From: Caldisericia bacterium
Lineage (GTDB): Bacteria > Caldisericota > Caldisericia > B22-G15
Length of the DNA stretch: 64,000 nucleotides
Reading direction: 5' to 3'
Assembly (NCBI GenBank): GCA_030018355.1
Contig: JASEFN010000003.1
Location: 209,939 to 273,938 of the forward strand
The stretch's first letter is position 1, and each line of letters opens with the position of its first letter. Below, in pieces: positions 33,347 through 42,968 of this stretch. The translations under genes and the position numbers were made by a program. The notes beneath the pieces are model-generated. The model was not told the DNA's origin and ran no database searches. It was given only the letters and a program-made list of their open reading frames with translations.

Positions 33347-34876
33347 ATGGAAGAATATATTGTTTTAATGAAAGATATTAAGAAAAGATTTCCAGGTGTT
33401 AATGCAAATGATGGAATAACATTTTATGCAAAAAGAGGAGAAATTGTTTCTCTACTTGGTGAAAATGGTGCAGGTAAAACAACTTTAATGAAAATTTTAT
33501 ATGGTTTATATAGAAAAGATTCAGGAGAAATATATATAAAAGGAAAAAAAGTTGAAATAAATTCACCAAAAGATGCAATAAAGCAAGGAATTGGTATGGT
33601 TCATCAACATTTCACTCTTGTTAATCCATTTACAGTGACAGAAAACATTATTTTAGGATTAGAAGATAATAAATTTGTTTTGGATATTAAAAAGGCAAAA
33701 GATAAAGTTTTAGAAATAATGAAAAGATATGAATTATATGTTGATCCAGATGCAAAAATAAATGAATTATCTGTTGGAGAAAAACAAAAGGTAGAAATTT
33801 TAAAAATTTTATTTAGAAACATAGATATTTTAATTCTTGATGAACCAACAGCAGTACTTACACCTCAAGAGGTTAGAGAACTATTTAAAACCTTAAAAAT
33901 TTTAAAAGAAGAAGGAAAAACAATAATATTTATCTCTCATAAGTTAGATGAGGTTCTTGAAATAAGTGATAGAATCGTCATTTTAAGAAATGGAAAAGTT
34001 TCTGGAGAAAGAGATCCAAAAAATACAAATAAGAAGGAACTTGCATCGCTTATGGTTGGAAAAGAAGTTTTTGACATATTTGACCTAATACCAACAAAAC
34101 AAGAGGAAATTATATTAAAAATCGAAAATTTAAAAGCAATAAGTGATAGAGGTCACATTGCTTTAAAAAATTTAAACTTTAATGTTAAAAGAGGAGAAAT
34201 AGTTGGACTTGCAGGTGTTTCTGGTAATGGACAAAAAGAATTAGAAGAAATTATAAGTGGAGTAAGGTTTCCTTTAGAAGGGAGAGTTATTTATAAAGGT
34301 GTAGATATAACTTACCTTACACCAAAAGAGAGAATTAATAGAGGAATGGGAAGAATTCCTGAGGATAGAATGGAAATGGGTCTTGTTTTAGATTTACCTG
34401 TTTTTGAAAATTTAATAATTGAATATTTTGACAAAAGCCCATTATCAAAAGGAACATTTTTAAATTATAAAGAAATTTTTAATTATTGCGACAATTTGAT
34501 TAAAACTTATGATATTAAAACACCAAACCAATTGGTAACAACAAAAAAACTTTCTGGAGGGAATTTACAAAAGTGCATTCTTGCAAGAATTCTTTCAATG
34601 AATCCAGATTTTGTTCTTGCATCTCAACCAACAAGAGGACTTGATGTTGGAGCAACAGAATTTATTCACAAAAAACTTATTGAATTAAGAGAAAAAGGTG
34701 CTGGCATTCTTTTAATCTCTGAGGATTTAGATGAGATATTAAATCTTTCAGATAGAATTTTAGTAATTTATAATGGTGAAATTATGGGAGAGATTAAAAG
34801 AGGAGAACTTACAAGAGAAGAGATTGGTTTGATGATGACTGGTACAAAAAAGGAGGATTTACATGCCTTTGCCTAA
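33347..34876 (+). CDS. BMP-type ABC importer, duplicated ATP-binding protein
   Basis: A 509-residue double ATPase paralogous to the one at 656-2194. The first half has Walker A GENGAGKTT (38-46), signature LSVGE and Walker B ILILDEPTAVL. The second half has SGNGQKELEE, LSGGNLQKC and a Walker B region ending SQPTRGLDVGATEF, the typical RbsA-like C-half. It starts 34 bases after the terminator tract, behind an AAGGTG-type ribosome-binding site, and overlaps the next permease by 14 bp. Unlike the first copy, its N-half signature is close to consensus. Confidence 0.92.
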   Translation: MEEYIVLMKDIKKRFPGVNANDGITFYAKRGEIVSLLGENGAGKTTLMKILYGLYRKDSGEIYIKGKKVEINSPKDAIKQGIGMVHQHFTLVNPFTVTENIILGLEDNKFVLDIKKAKDKVLEIMKRYELYVDPDAKINELSVGEKQKVEILKILFRNIDILILDEPTAVLTPQEVRELFKTLKILKEEGKTIIFISHKLDEVLEISDRIVILRNGKVSGERDPKNTNKKELASLMVGKEVFDIFDLIPTKQEEIILKIENLKAISDRGHIALKNLNFNVKRGEIVGLAGVSGNGQKELEEIISGVRFPLEGRVIYKGVDITYLTPKERINRGMGRIPEDRMEMGLVLDLPVFENLIIEYFDKSPLSKGTFLNYKEIFNYCDNLIKTYDIKTPNQLVTTKKLSGGNLQKCILARILSMNPDFVLASQPTRGLDVGATEFIHKKLIELREKGAGILLISEDLDEILNLSDRILVIYNGEIMGEIKRGELTREEIGLMMTGTKKEDLHAFA

Positions 34877-35927
34877 ATTTAGATTGGTTAAACGAGAAAA
34901 AATTTCGCCAATATTTAGAATTGTTTTACCATTTATTGCAATTGGAGTTTCTTTTATTTTTTCTTCTATAATTATTTTATTAGCAGGAAGAAATCCAATT
35001 ATTGCAATTTATAGTATATTTTATGGTGCACTTGGTACAAGGCTTGGTTTATTAGAAACAATTGTAAAAGCAATTCCATTAATTTTAACAGGTATAGCAG
35101 TTGCTCTTGCTTTCACTGGAAAATTTTGGAATATTGGTGCAGAGGGTCAATTTTATGCAGGTGCTCTTGCAGCAACATATATTGGAATAAGTTATCTTAA
35201 TCTTCCTAAATTTTTATATATACCTCTTTTATTATTAGTTGGTTTTCTTGCAGGAGGACTTTGGGCACTTTTGCCAGGTTTTTTAAAAACATATTTAAAG
35301 GCAGATGATGTGGTTACAACACTTTTATTGAATTACATAATGATTTATTTTGTTACTGCTATTCTTGAAGGACCATGGAGAGATCCTGAAACAATGTGGC
35401 CACAATCGATAAGAATTTCTGATAATGCTATATTTCCTAAACTAATAGAGAGATCTCGAGTCCATTTTGGATTAATAATTTCAATTTTAGTTGTTTTTGT
35501 AGTTTATATATTAATTAAATATACAAAACTTGGATTTAGTATAAGAGCAACTGGGGCAAATCCAAAGGCAAGTAATTTTTTAGGTATTGATATTAAAAAA
35601 ACAATTTTAATTACATCAATTATTAGTGGTGGAATTGCTGGTCTTGCAGGAGTAGGAGAAGTAGCAGGTTTACATTATCGTCTTACAGAAAATATTTCTC
35701 CTGGTTATGGTTATACAGGAATTGTTGTTGCAATGCTTGGTGGATTACATCCTTTTGGGGTTCTTTTATCTGCTTTCTTTTTTGCAATAATTATAACAGG
35801 TGCACAATATATGAGTAGGGCTACAGGAGTTACTATGTTTATGGCTGATGTTATACAAGGAATTACACTTTTAGTTTTGCTCGCTATGTTAATTTTCTAT
35901 GAATATGAAATAAGGAGGGCAAAATGA
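34863..35927 (+). CDS. BMP-type ABC importer permease, first subunit
   Basis: A 354-residue multi-spanning permease of the YufP-like type. The tract FWNIGAEGQFYAGALAA near residue 84 is the textbook motif of this family. LGFSIRATGANPKASNFLG (about 223-241) is the ATPase-coupling loop. AGGAGG within the ATPase gene precedes the ATG. It overlaps the ATPase gene by 14 bp and the second permease by 4 bp. Confidence 0.92.
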   Translation: MPLPKFRLVKREKISPIFRIVLPFIAIGVSFIFSSIIILLAGRNPIIAIYSIFYGALGTRLGLLETIVKAIPLILTGIAVALAFTGKFWNIGAEGQFYAGALAATYIGISYLNLPKFLYIPLLLLVGFLAGGLWALLPGFLKTYLKADDVVTTLLLNYIMIYFVTAILEGPWRDPETMWPQSIRISDNAIFPKLIERSRVHFGLIISILVVFVVYILIKYTKLGFSIRATGANPKASNFLGIDIKKTILITSIISGGIAGLAGVGEVAGLHYRLTENISPGYGYTGIVVAMLGGLHPFGVLLSAFFFAIIITGAQYMSRATGVTMFMADVIQGITLLVLLAMLIFYEYEIRRAK

Positions 35928-36859
35928 AAGACATATTAACAATTGGTTTTTTAATAGGTCTTCTTTCAGCAACAATAAGAATGGCAACCCCCCTAATACT
36001 TGCAACTTTAGGAGAAGTTATATGCGAAAGAAGTGGTGTTTTAAATCTTGGAATTGAAGGCATTATGCTTTATTCATCTCTTATTGCTTACTTAACTGTC
36101 TATTTTACAAATAATCTATGGTTAGGTGTAGTTACAGCAATAATTGTTGGGATTCTTTTTGGTATTCTTATGGCATTTTTTTCTGTTTCATTAGGTGTTT
36201 CTCAACATGTTAGTGGTCTTGGAATTACTCTTTTTGCTACTGGTCTCTCATTGTTTACATATAGACAAATAATTGGTGCTCCAACAATTCCCCCAACAAT
36301 TGAAACTTTTAAAACCCTAACAATACCAATTCTTTCAAACATTCCAATTTTAGGTCCTATTTTATTTGATCAATATATTTTAACTTATATTGCTTTAATT
36401 CTTGTTCCTCTTTTTTCTTTTCTTTTATATAAAACAAATTTTGGTTTGTCTTTAAGAGCGGTAGGTGAAAATCCTGAAGCAGCAGACGCTTTAGGAATCA
36501 ATGTTTATAAAACAAGATACATTGCTTTAATAATTGGTGGTGCTCTTATGGGGCTTTCTGGTTCTTTTTTTACTTTAGCATATTTCAATATGTTTTTATA
36601 TGGAATAGTTGGTGGAAGAGGTTGGGTTTCAATTGCTCTTACAATTTTTGCAAATTGGGATCCAAAGAGAGTGCTTTTAGGTGCACTTTTGTTTGGAGGA
36701 ATTGATGCATTCCAGTTAAGACTTCAAGCAATAGGATTTAATATACCTTATCAATTTTTCTTAATGATGCCATATGTTTTAACAATAATTGTTCTTGTTC
36801 TGGTTGCAAGAAATGCTTTAGCACCATCATCTCTTCTTAAGCCATATAAAAGAGAGTGA
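35924..36859 (+). CDS. BMP-type ABC importer permease, second subunit
   Basis: A 311-residue YufQ-like permease with VLNLGIEGIMLYSSLIAY near residue 39 and the coupling loop FGLSLRAVGENPEAADALG around residue 178. GGAGG lies upstream inside the preceding gene. It completes the second importer. The nth gene begins inside its stop codon (GTGA), so the DNA-repair gene is translationally coupled to the transporter. Confidence 0.92.
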   Translation: MKDILTIGFLIGLLSATIRMATPLILATLGEVICERSGVLNLGIEGIMLYSSLIAYLTVYFTNNLWLGVVTAIIVGILFGILMAFFSVSLGVSQHVSGLGITLFATGLSLFTYRQIIGAPTIPPTIETFKTLTIPILSNIPILGPILFDQYILTYIALILVPLFSFLLYKTNFGLSLRAVGENPEAADALGINVYKTRYIALIIGGALMGLSGSFFTLAYFNMFLYGIVGGRGWVSIALTIFANWDPKRVLLGALLFGGIDAFQLRLQAIGFNIPYQFFLMMPYVLTIIVLVLVARNALAPSSLLKPYKRE

Positions 36860-37500
36860 ATATAGAAAAAATAATTGAAAAGTTAAGAGAGTTTTATAAA
36901 TCAAATAATAAAACATTAATGGATAAAGTTTCTCAAAGAGAAGACCCATTTAAGGTTCTTATTGCTTGTATAATTTCCCAAAGAACAAAAGATGAAACAA
37001 CAGATAAAATTGTAGATAATCTTTTTAGAATAATTAAAAATCCTTATGATCTACAAAAATTTGAATTAGAAGAATTAGAAAAATTAATTTATCCATCAGG
37101 ATTTTATAGAGTTAAAGCTAAAAGATTAAAAGAACTTTCGAAAGTCTTAATTGAGAAATATGGTGGATTGGTTCCAGATAGTATTGATGAACTTTTAAAA
37201 CTTCCTCAAGTTGGAAGAAAAACTGCAAATATTGTTATTACAAAAGGTTATAAAAAACCAGGAATTGCAGTTGATACTCATGTTCATAGAATTGCTAATA
37301 GAATTGGAATAGTAAAAACAAAAAAACCAGAAGAAACAGAGTTTAAACTAAGAGAGATTGTTCCAAAAAAATATTGGATAGAATTAAATGATTATCTGGT
37401 TAAATTTGGAAAAAATATTTGCACTCCAATATCCCCAAAATGTTCCATTTGTCCAATTGAAATGTATTGTCAAAAAGTAAATGTGAAAAAATTTAGATAA
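36856..37500 (+). CDS. nth: Endonuclease III
   Basis: A bifunctional DNA glycosylase/AP lyase for oxidised pyrimidines, 214 residues. The helix-hairpin-helix LPQVGRKTANIVI (about 115-127) contains the catalytic Lys. The catalytic Asp is in AVDTHVHRIANRIG (about 137-150). The C-terminal 4Fe-4S motif C-x6-C-x2-C-x5-C reads CTPISPKCSICPIEMYC. It starts with GTG overlapping the permease stop and converges with folD by 8 bp. Confidence 0.95.
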   Translation: MNIEKIIEKLREFYKSNNKTLMDKVSQREDPFKVLIACIISQRTKDETTDKIVDNLFRIIKNPYDLQKFELEELEKLIYPSGFYRVKAKRLKELSKVLIEKYGGLVPDSIDELLKLPQVGRKTANIVITKGYKKPGIAVDTHVHRIANRIGIVKTKKPEETEFKLREIVPKKYWIELNDYLVKFGKNICTPISPKCSICPIEMYCQKVNVKKFR

Positions 37501-38347
37501 ATTTAAAACTCATCAAGTAATTTTTTATTAAAATTAGATTTGTGATTTTTGAAACTCCATGAGGTACTGGTGTAATTCCAAGGCACTTTTCTAAAACAGA
37601 ATTTAAATCTACATCTCCAACAATTTTTCCATCAGCCCTTTTGTTTATTCCTATGTCAATAATAATTGAATTTTCTTTTATCATATCTTTTTTTATTAAT
37701 TCTGGAACTCCTGCACAAGCAAAAATAATATCTCCAAGAATTAAAAAATCTTTTAAATTTTTAACTTTAGAGTGTAAGTTTAAAGGAACAAGATTATTCA
37801 TAAGAGAGATAATGTAAAGTGGTCTTCCAACACCTATGCTTCTTCCAACAATTACTGCTAACTTTCCTGTAAGATAATTTAAATCATTAAATTTTTTTAA
37901 AACAAAATCCTTTAAAATTTCAAAAGATGCAAGAACAACCGATGGAATAAATTTAGGTTTAAATGAGAAAAGTTTTCCAAGATTAATATATGTTAAACAA
38001 TCTATATCTTTATTTGGATCTATTGAAGAAAAAACATTAAATTCATTTAAATCTTCTCTTAATGGTCTAATTGGTAAAATTCCCATTGCATTTTTGTCAT
38101 TATTTAATTTTTCTATTTCATTTATTATCTCTTTCTCATCCATATCATAAAAATTAAAATTTTTATAATTTAAAGAGAAGGAATCAAATAGTTCATTTAA
38201 TCCTTTTAAAAATAATATTGCATCATGTCTTTTTGTAAAAATCAAAAAAGAGATAAATTTATTTTTTGTATCTAACCTTTTTAATTCTAATTTTATTTCA
38301 TTTTCTAATCTTATCTTTAATTCATCAATATTTATAATTTCGCCCAT
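37493..38347 (-). CDS. folD: Methylene-THF dehydrogenase / methenyl-THF cyclohydrolase
   Basis: A 284-residue bifunctional folate enzyme interconverting methylene-, methenyl- and formyl-THF. The NAD(P)-binding loop VGRSIGVGRPL (about 187-197) and the C-terminal ITPVPHGVSKITNLIL match FolD, although the last motif usually reads TPVPGGVGPMT. The N-terminal catalytic region reads FISFLIFTKRHDAILFLKG, more divergent than usual: the conserved YxxxK catalytic pair is not evident. It begins immediately after the fhs stop codon. The fhs-folD pair makes formyl-THF metabolism. A diverged active site is possible. Confidence 0.83.
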   Translation of the reverse strand: MGEIINIDELKIRLENEIKLELKRLDTKNKFISFLIFTKRHDAILFLKGLNELFDSFSLNYKNFNFYDMDEKEIINEIEKLNNDKNAMGILPIRPLREDLNEFNVFSSIDPNKDIDCLTYINLGKLFSFKPKFIPSVVLASFEILKDFVLKKFNDLNYLTGKLAVIVGRSIGVGRPLYIISLMNNLVPLNLHSKVKNLKDFLILGDIIFACAGVPELIKKDMIKENSIIIDIGINKRADGKIVGDVDLNSVLEKCLGITPVPHGVSKITNLILIKNYLMSFKFI

Positions 38348-40039
38348 CTATTTTAAACCAAATACATTTCCATTTTCATCAATATCAATATATCTCCCAA
38401 TTGGATCTGATGGAAGAGAGGGCATTGTGCTTATTTCTTGAGTATATGCTACAACAAATCCTGCTCCATTTGATATTTTTAAATCTATTATAGGAATCAC
38501 AAAGTCTCTTGGTCTTCCCTTTAAAGTTGGGTCTGAAGAAAGAGAGAGATGAGTTTTTGCCATACATATTGGTAAAGAAGAGAATCCTAAATTTTCAAAA
38601 AGTTCAATTTTTTTCTTTGCTTCAGAAGAAAATGAAACATCTTTTGCTCCATAAATTTTTGTTGAAATTATTTTTATTTTTTCTTCAATTGATAAATTTA
38701 GATCGTATAAAAAGTTAAAATTAATAGAATTGTCTTCAGTTAATTTAATAATTGATTTAGCAAGTGAGATTCCACCATCTCCTCCTTTCTGATATACTTC
38801 AGAGATAACAAAATCATCTGCTCCATTTTCAATAGATATTTTTCTTAACAATTCAATTTCCTCTAAATCATCATTATCAAATAAATTAAGATTAACTATA
38901 ACTTTAACTCCATGTAATTTTAAATTTTCAATATGTTTTTTAAGATTTTCTGCTCCCTTTAACACTGCATCAATATTTTTCTCAATTAACTCTTTTGGAA
39001 GAGGTTTTCCAGGTGCTACTTTTATATTTTCTCCATGCATTTTTATAGCCCTTATACTAACTACTAATACAGCCAAATGTGGTTTTAAATTTGAATATCT
39101 ACATTTTATGTTAAAAAATTTTTCTGCACCAAGATCAGTTCCAAAACCTGCTTCTGTTATTAAATAATCAGAAAGTTTTATACCAATTAAATCTGCAATT
39201 ATAGACGAATTTCCATGAGCAATATTTCCAAATGGTCCTGTATGAACAAAAACAGGTGAATTCTCAATTGTTTGAATTAAATTTGGCATTAATGCATCTT
39301 TTGTTAAAAGTGCTAAACTTCCAGCAACTTTTAAATCTTCTGCAAAAACTGGTTTTTTATCAAAGGTAAAGCCCACTATGATTTTTCCTAATCTCTCTCT
39401 TAAATCTTTAAGGTTTTTTGAGAGAGCAAGAATTGCCATAATCTCTGATGCAGATGTTATTTCAAAACCACTTTCATGAAGAACAAAATTTTCATTTACA
39501 CCACCTATAATTTTTCTTAAACTTCTATCAGAGATATCTATTACTCTTTTTATATTGATTGAATTTAAATCTATATGTAATGGGTTTTTATGATAAATAG
39601 AGTTGTATAAAAAGGAGACAAGCAAATTGTGGGCAGTATAAACAGCATAATTATCTCCTGTAAAATGTGTATTAAATTCAACCATTGGATAAACTTGAGA
39701 ATATCCTCCACCATGTGCTCCACCTTTTATTCCAAAAACTGGACCTAATGATGGTTGTCTTATTGTAATAATTCCTGCTTTTCCAAGTTTTTTGAATGCT
39801 TGTCCCAATCCAATTGTTGTAGTTGTTTTTCCTTCTCCAAGTGGTGTTGGATTTATTCCAGTTATTAAAATATATTTTCCATCTTTTTTATCTTTTATTT
39901 TTTCTAAAACAGAAAGTTTTATTTTTGCAATATAATCTCCATATTTTATTAAATCGTCTTGTTCTAATCCAATACTTTCTGCAATTTCTTCAATTTTTTT
40001 TGGTTTACATTCTCTATTTATTTCTATATCACTCTTCAT
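38348..40039 (-). CDS. fhs: Formate-tetrahydrofolate ligase
   Basis: The enzyme makes 10-formyl-THF from formate, THF and ATP. At 563 residues it has family length. The ATP-binding loop TPLGEGKTTTTIGLGQAF lies near residues 65-82, followed by RQPSLGPVFGIKGGAHGGGYSQV, the hallmark THF-site segment. GKIVGFTFDKKPVFAEDLKVAGSLA and the C-terminal LSSDPTLKGRPRDFVIP fit too. AAGGAG precedes the ATG; the start overlaps the upstream small gene by 11 bp. It is part of a C1-folate set with folD. Confidence 0.96.
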   Translation of the reverse strand: MKSDIEINRECKPKKIEEIAESIGLEQDDLIKYGDYIAKIKLSVLEKIKDKKDGKYILITGINPTPLGEGKTTTTIGLGQAFKKLGKAGIITIRQPSLGPVFGIKGGAHGGGYSQVYPMVEFNTHFTGDNYAVYTAHNLLVSFLYNSIYHKNPLHIDLNSINIKRVIDISDRSLRKIIGGVNENFVLHESGFEITSASEIMAILALSKNLKDLRERLGKIIVGFTFDKKPVFAEDLKVAGSLALLTKDALMPNLIQTIENSPVFVHTGPFGNIAHGNSSIIADLIGIKLSDYLITEAGFGTDLGAEKFFNIKCRYSNLKPHLAVLVVSIRAIKMHGENIKVAPGKPLPKELIEKNIDAVLKGAENLKKHIENLKLHGVKVIVNLNLFDNDDLEEIELLRKISIENGADDFVISEVYQKGGDGGISLAKSIIKLTEDNSINFNFLYDLNLSIEEKIKIISTKIYGAKDVSFSSEAKKKIELFENLGFSSLPICMAKTHLSLSSDPTLKGRPRDFVIPIIDLKISNGAGFVVAYTQEISTMPSLPSDPIGRYIDIDENGNVFGLK

Positions 40040-40295
40040 ACTCTTCTCCTTTCAAAGAGAATATAACAAGATTTTCACTATCAATACACGGAACATCAAT
40101 TTCATTATTAATAGACCAAGGAATTTTGCCATCCATTCTTAAAACCTGAATCCAGGGATAAAGAACATAAAAAGCATGCATACATATACCAAATGGTACA
40201 TGAATATCATCTTTTATTTCCCAACTATCATTAACATTATGATTGGCTGCGCAAAATCCTTTTTTACTTTTAACCTTTATAATAACTTTCCTCAT
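40029..40295 (-). CDS. TIGR04076-family small cysteine protein
   Basis: An 88-residue protein with the pattern CAANHNVNDSWEI near the N-terminus and VPFGICMHAFYVLYPWIQVL in the middle, matching the small TIGR04076 family of unknown function. Its conserved Cys and His suggest a metal or cofactor site. AAGGAG lies 9 bases before the ATG. It overlaps the fhs start by 11 bp, so it is co-translated with the folate genes. Confidence 0.78.
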   Translation of the reverse strand: MRKVIIKVKSKKGFCAANHNVNDSWEIKDDIHVPFGICMHAFYVLYPWIQVLRMDGKIPWSINNEIDVPCIDSENLVIFSLKGEEYEE

Positions 40296-40314
40296 AAAAT
40301 GCTGCTCCTTTTAT

Positions 40315-40716
40315 TTAAAATATAGAACCCTCAATTTTCCATCCATCATCATAAAGAATTAAAATATAAGCGCCTCTGTACTCAACATCTTTTCCATTCT
40401 CATTTATTGTTAAAACAAAATGAACTCTTGCTCTTTTTTTATCTGTTGACATTACAACATCTTCAACTCTAACTCTTGTAATTTTTCTATTATTTTTTTT
40501 CATCAATTCGAATGAATTTTTAAAATCTTCAAGAGTCCCCTTTTCTTTTAACATATCACCAGATAAAAGTTTATATGCTTCTTCATAATTTTCTCTCATT
40601 ATAAGTTTAAAATATCTAATTAAAGTTCCCTCTGGTGTTTTTGTACTTGTACAAGAAATAAAAATCAATGAGATTAAAGTAAACAAGATAAAAGTTAAAA
40701 TAATTCTTTTTTTCAT
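40315..40716 (-). CDS. Small lipoprotein with DUF4878/NTF2-like domain
   Basis: A 133-residue predicted lipoprotein starting at the ATG after GAGGTGAAATT. The signal peptide ILTFILFTLISLIFIS ends at a lipobox Cys. The mature part has PEGTLIRYFKLIMRENYEEAYKLLSGDM, an NTF2-like/DUF4878 start in which a small cone-shaped alpha-beta fold is expected, and ends DDGWKIEGSIF. The function is unknown; these proteins are usually exported and solute- or envelope-related. It precedes the TIGR04076 gene by 19 bases. Confidence 0.78.
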   Translation of the reverse strand: MKKRIILTFILFTLISLIFISCTSTKTPEGTLIRYFKLIMRENYEEAYKLLSGDMLKEKGTLEDFKNSFELMKKNNRKITRVRVEDVVMSTDKKRARVHFVLTINENGKDVEYRGAYILILYDDGWKIEGSIF

Positions 40717-40775
40717 AATTTCACCTCTTTTCTTCAATTCTATAACATTATAATATATAATTATAAAATTTTTAA

Positions 40776-40784
40776 TGATAAAAT
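40776..40784 (+). promoter_or_regulatory. Extended -10 for a leaderless rapZ transcript
   Basis: TGATAAAAT, then 7 bases, then the rapZ ATG at 40792. There is no Shine-Dalgarno. The arrangement is identical to that before the nucleoside kinase gene. Confidence 0.58.
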
Positions 40785-40791
40785 TTATTTG

Positions 40792-41658
40792 ATGAACAAA
40801 ACAAAAGATTTTGTTATAATTACAGGTGTTTCTGGTGCAGGAAAAACTAAAGCATCTGAATTTTTAGAAGATATTGGTTATTTTTGTATAGATAATTTGC
40901 CATTAAATTTAATTGAAAAATTTGTTGAAATTTTTAAAAAAGGAGGCTCTCAAATAAAAAGGGTTTCAATTACTCTTGATTTAAGAGAAAGTGAATTTGA
41001 AAAAAAATTTCCTATAATTATTGAAAAATTAAAAAGGGATGGAATTAATCCATTTATAATTTTTCTTGAAGCAGACCAAGAGACACTTATAAAAAGATAT
41101 AAAGAGACAAGAAGAAAACATCCTTTATATTCAGAAGAAGGACTTTTATCTTCAATTAAAACTGAAAAAGAGAAATTAAGTATTATAAGAGATTTAAGCG
41201 ATGTAATAATTGATACAACAGAAATGTCACTTTCAGATTTAAAGAGAAAATTAACAGAAACTCTTTTAGAGACAAAAGAGTCAATATTTTCGATAACAAT
41301 AATAACTTTTGGTTATAAATATGGTATTCCAATAGATTCTGATTTAATTTTCGATGTAAGATTTTTACCAAATCCATTTTATTTAGATAAATTAAGGAAT
41401 ACAACTGGTCTTGATGATGAGGTTAAAAATTTTGTTTTATCACATGAAACAACAAAAGGATTTATATCAAGATTTAAAGATTTAATTCTATTTTTAATAC
41501 CAGAATATATTAAAGAAGGAAAAGTCTCACTTATTATATCATTTGGATGCACAGGTGGAAAACATAGATCTGTTGTTATTGGAGAAGAAGTTAAAAAAAT
41601 ATTAGAAAATTATGGTTATAAATCAACAATTTTTCATAGGGACATAAGGAAAGAATGA
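40792..41658 (+). CDS. rapZ: RNase adapter / nucleotide-binding protein RapZ
   Basis: A 288-residue P-loop protein. Walker A GVSGAGKTKASEFLED lies near residues 13-28, followed by GYFCIDNLP, the Walker B-like Asp tract, and the C-terminal SFGCTGGKHRSVVIGE segment. Relatives bind nucleotides and in E. coli control glucosamine-phosphate synthase RNAs; in Gram-positives the gene sits with yvcK and whiA, exactly as here. It starts a long rightward run, and its stop overlaps the yvcK start by 4 bp. Confidence 0.95.
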   Translation: MNKTKDFVIITGVSGAGKTKASEFLEDIGYFCIDNLPLNLIEKFVEIFKKGGSQIKRVSITLDLRESEFEKKFPIIIEKLKRDGINPFIIFLEADQETLIKRYKETRRKHPLYSEEGLLSSIKTEKEKLSIIRDLSDVIIDTTEMSLSDLKRKLTETLLETKESIFSITIITFGYKYGIPIDSDLIFDVRFLPNPFYLDKLRNTTGLDDEVKNFVLSHETTKGFISRFKDLILFLIPEYIKEGKVSLIISFGCTGGKHRSVVIGEEVKKILENYGYKSTIFHRDIRKE

Positions 41659-42968
41659 AAGAGAAAATTAAAAGTTTTTTAAAGTGGTTTTATCCAGGAA
41701 TGAATATAAAAAGATGGATCCTACTAATGATCCTTGGACTTGTTCTTCTTGCTCTTGGTTTGATGGTAATAATAGATTTTACAACTCTTGGTGCAATAAA
41801 AAGGCTAATTATTAATTTCATAATTGTTTTTATGAAAGGAAACTTTACATTTCCAAATTGGCTTGTTAAATTAATTGCTCTTCTTTATTTCTTTGTTGGT
41901 ATATTTTGTATAATTTTTGGTTTTCAAAGATTACTTAACTCTCTTTTTACTGCATTACTTAAAGAAAAAAGAAGTGAAGTTGTAAATATTGTTCATAAAT
42001 ATAGATTTAAAGAGAAGTTAAAGAGAGTTGTAACAATTGGTGGTGGAACTGGAATGTCAACAATATTAAGAGGTCTTAAAGAGTATCCATTTTATCCTAT
42101 TGCAATTGTGACAGTAACAGATGATGGAGGAAGTTCAGGTAGATTGAGAGAAGAATTGGGTATACCACCACCTGGAGATATTAGAAACTGTATTGTATCT
42201 CTCTCAGAAAGTGAAGAATTTCTAAAAGAACTTTTCCAATATAGATTTAAAGAAGGCGAATCACTTCAGGGCCACTCGATGGGTAATTTATTAATTGCAG
42301 GTTCAATTAAATTAAAAGATAGTTTACTTTATGGAATAAAAAAACTTGAAGAAGCGTTAAATATTTATGGTAAAGTCATACCAGTATCTGAAAGTTTTCT
42401 TACTTTAAAAGGAGAGTTTGAAGATGGAGATGTTCTTTATGGTGAAACAAATATTAGAAATAAAAAAGGAAAAATAAAAAAGATATCATTTGAACCTTTT
42501 TATGCAAAACCAACATATGAAGCAATTGAAGAAATTCAAAATGCTGATTTAATAGTGATTGGTCCAGGTAGTTTATTTACATCAATCATTCCTCCTTTAC
42601 TTTTTTCACATATTGTTGAAGCGATTAAAAATTCAAAAGCAAAGAAAATCTATATTTTAAATTTAATGACAGAAAATGGTGAAACTGATAATTTTACTGC
42701 ATCAATGCATGTTGAAAAGATTTATGAATATACAAATCAAAAATTATTTGATTACATAATAGTAAACACTGGAAAAATAAGCGATTATTATCTTAATAAA
42801 TATAAAGAGTATAACTCTTATCCTGTTGTTATAGATGAAGATAAATTAAGAAAATTAAATTTAAAAATAATAAAAGATGACTATGTATATGTTGAAAGTG
42901 GATATTTAAGACACAATCCTAAAAAAATATATGAAACTCTTAAAAAGTTATTGAAATGGAAAATTTAG
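41655..42968 (+). CDS. yvcK: YvcK/GlmM-regulating gluconeogenesis factor, membrane-anchored form
   Basis: A 437-residue protein of the CofD/YvcK (UPF0052) family, linked to cell-wall and central-carbon control. Two hydrophobic helices lie in the N-terminal 100 residues (LLMILGLVLLALGLMVII and LIALLYFFVGIFCIIFG), an extension absent from the shorter B. subtilis protein. The soluble domain starts VTIGGGTGMSTILRGLK near residue 120. TDDGGSSGRLREELG and PPPGDIRNC follow, then VIGPGSLFTSIIPPLL. It overlaps rapZ by 4 bp and whiA by 13 bp. Confidence 0.94.
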   Translation: MKEKIKSFLKWFYPGMNIKRWILLMILGLVLLALGLMVIIDFTTLGAIKRLIINFIIVFMKGNFTFPNWLVKLIALLYFFVGIFCIIFGFQRLLNSLFTALLKEKRSEVVNIVHKYRFKEKLKRVVTIGGGTGMSTILRGLKEYPFYPIAIVTVTDDGGSSGRLREELGIPPPGDIRNCIVSLSESEEFLKELFQYRFKEGESLQGHSMGNLLIAGSIKLKDSLLYGIKKLEEALNIYGKVIPVSESFLTLKGEFEDGDVLYGETNIRNKKGKIKKISFEPFYAKPTYEAIEEIQNADLIVIGPGSLFTSIIPPLLFSHIVEAIKNSKAKKIYILNLMTENGETDNFTASMHVEKIYEYTNQKLFDYIIVNTGKISDYYLNKYKEYNSYPVVIDEDKLRKLNLKIIKDDYVYVESGYLRHNPKKIYETLKKLLKWKI

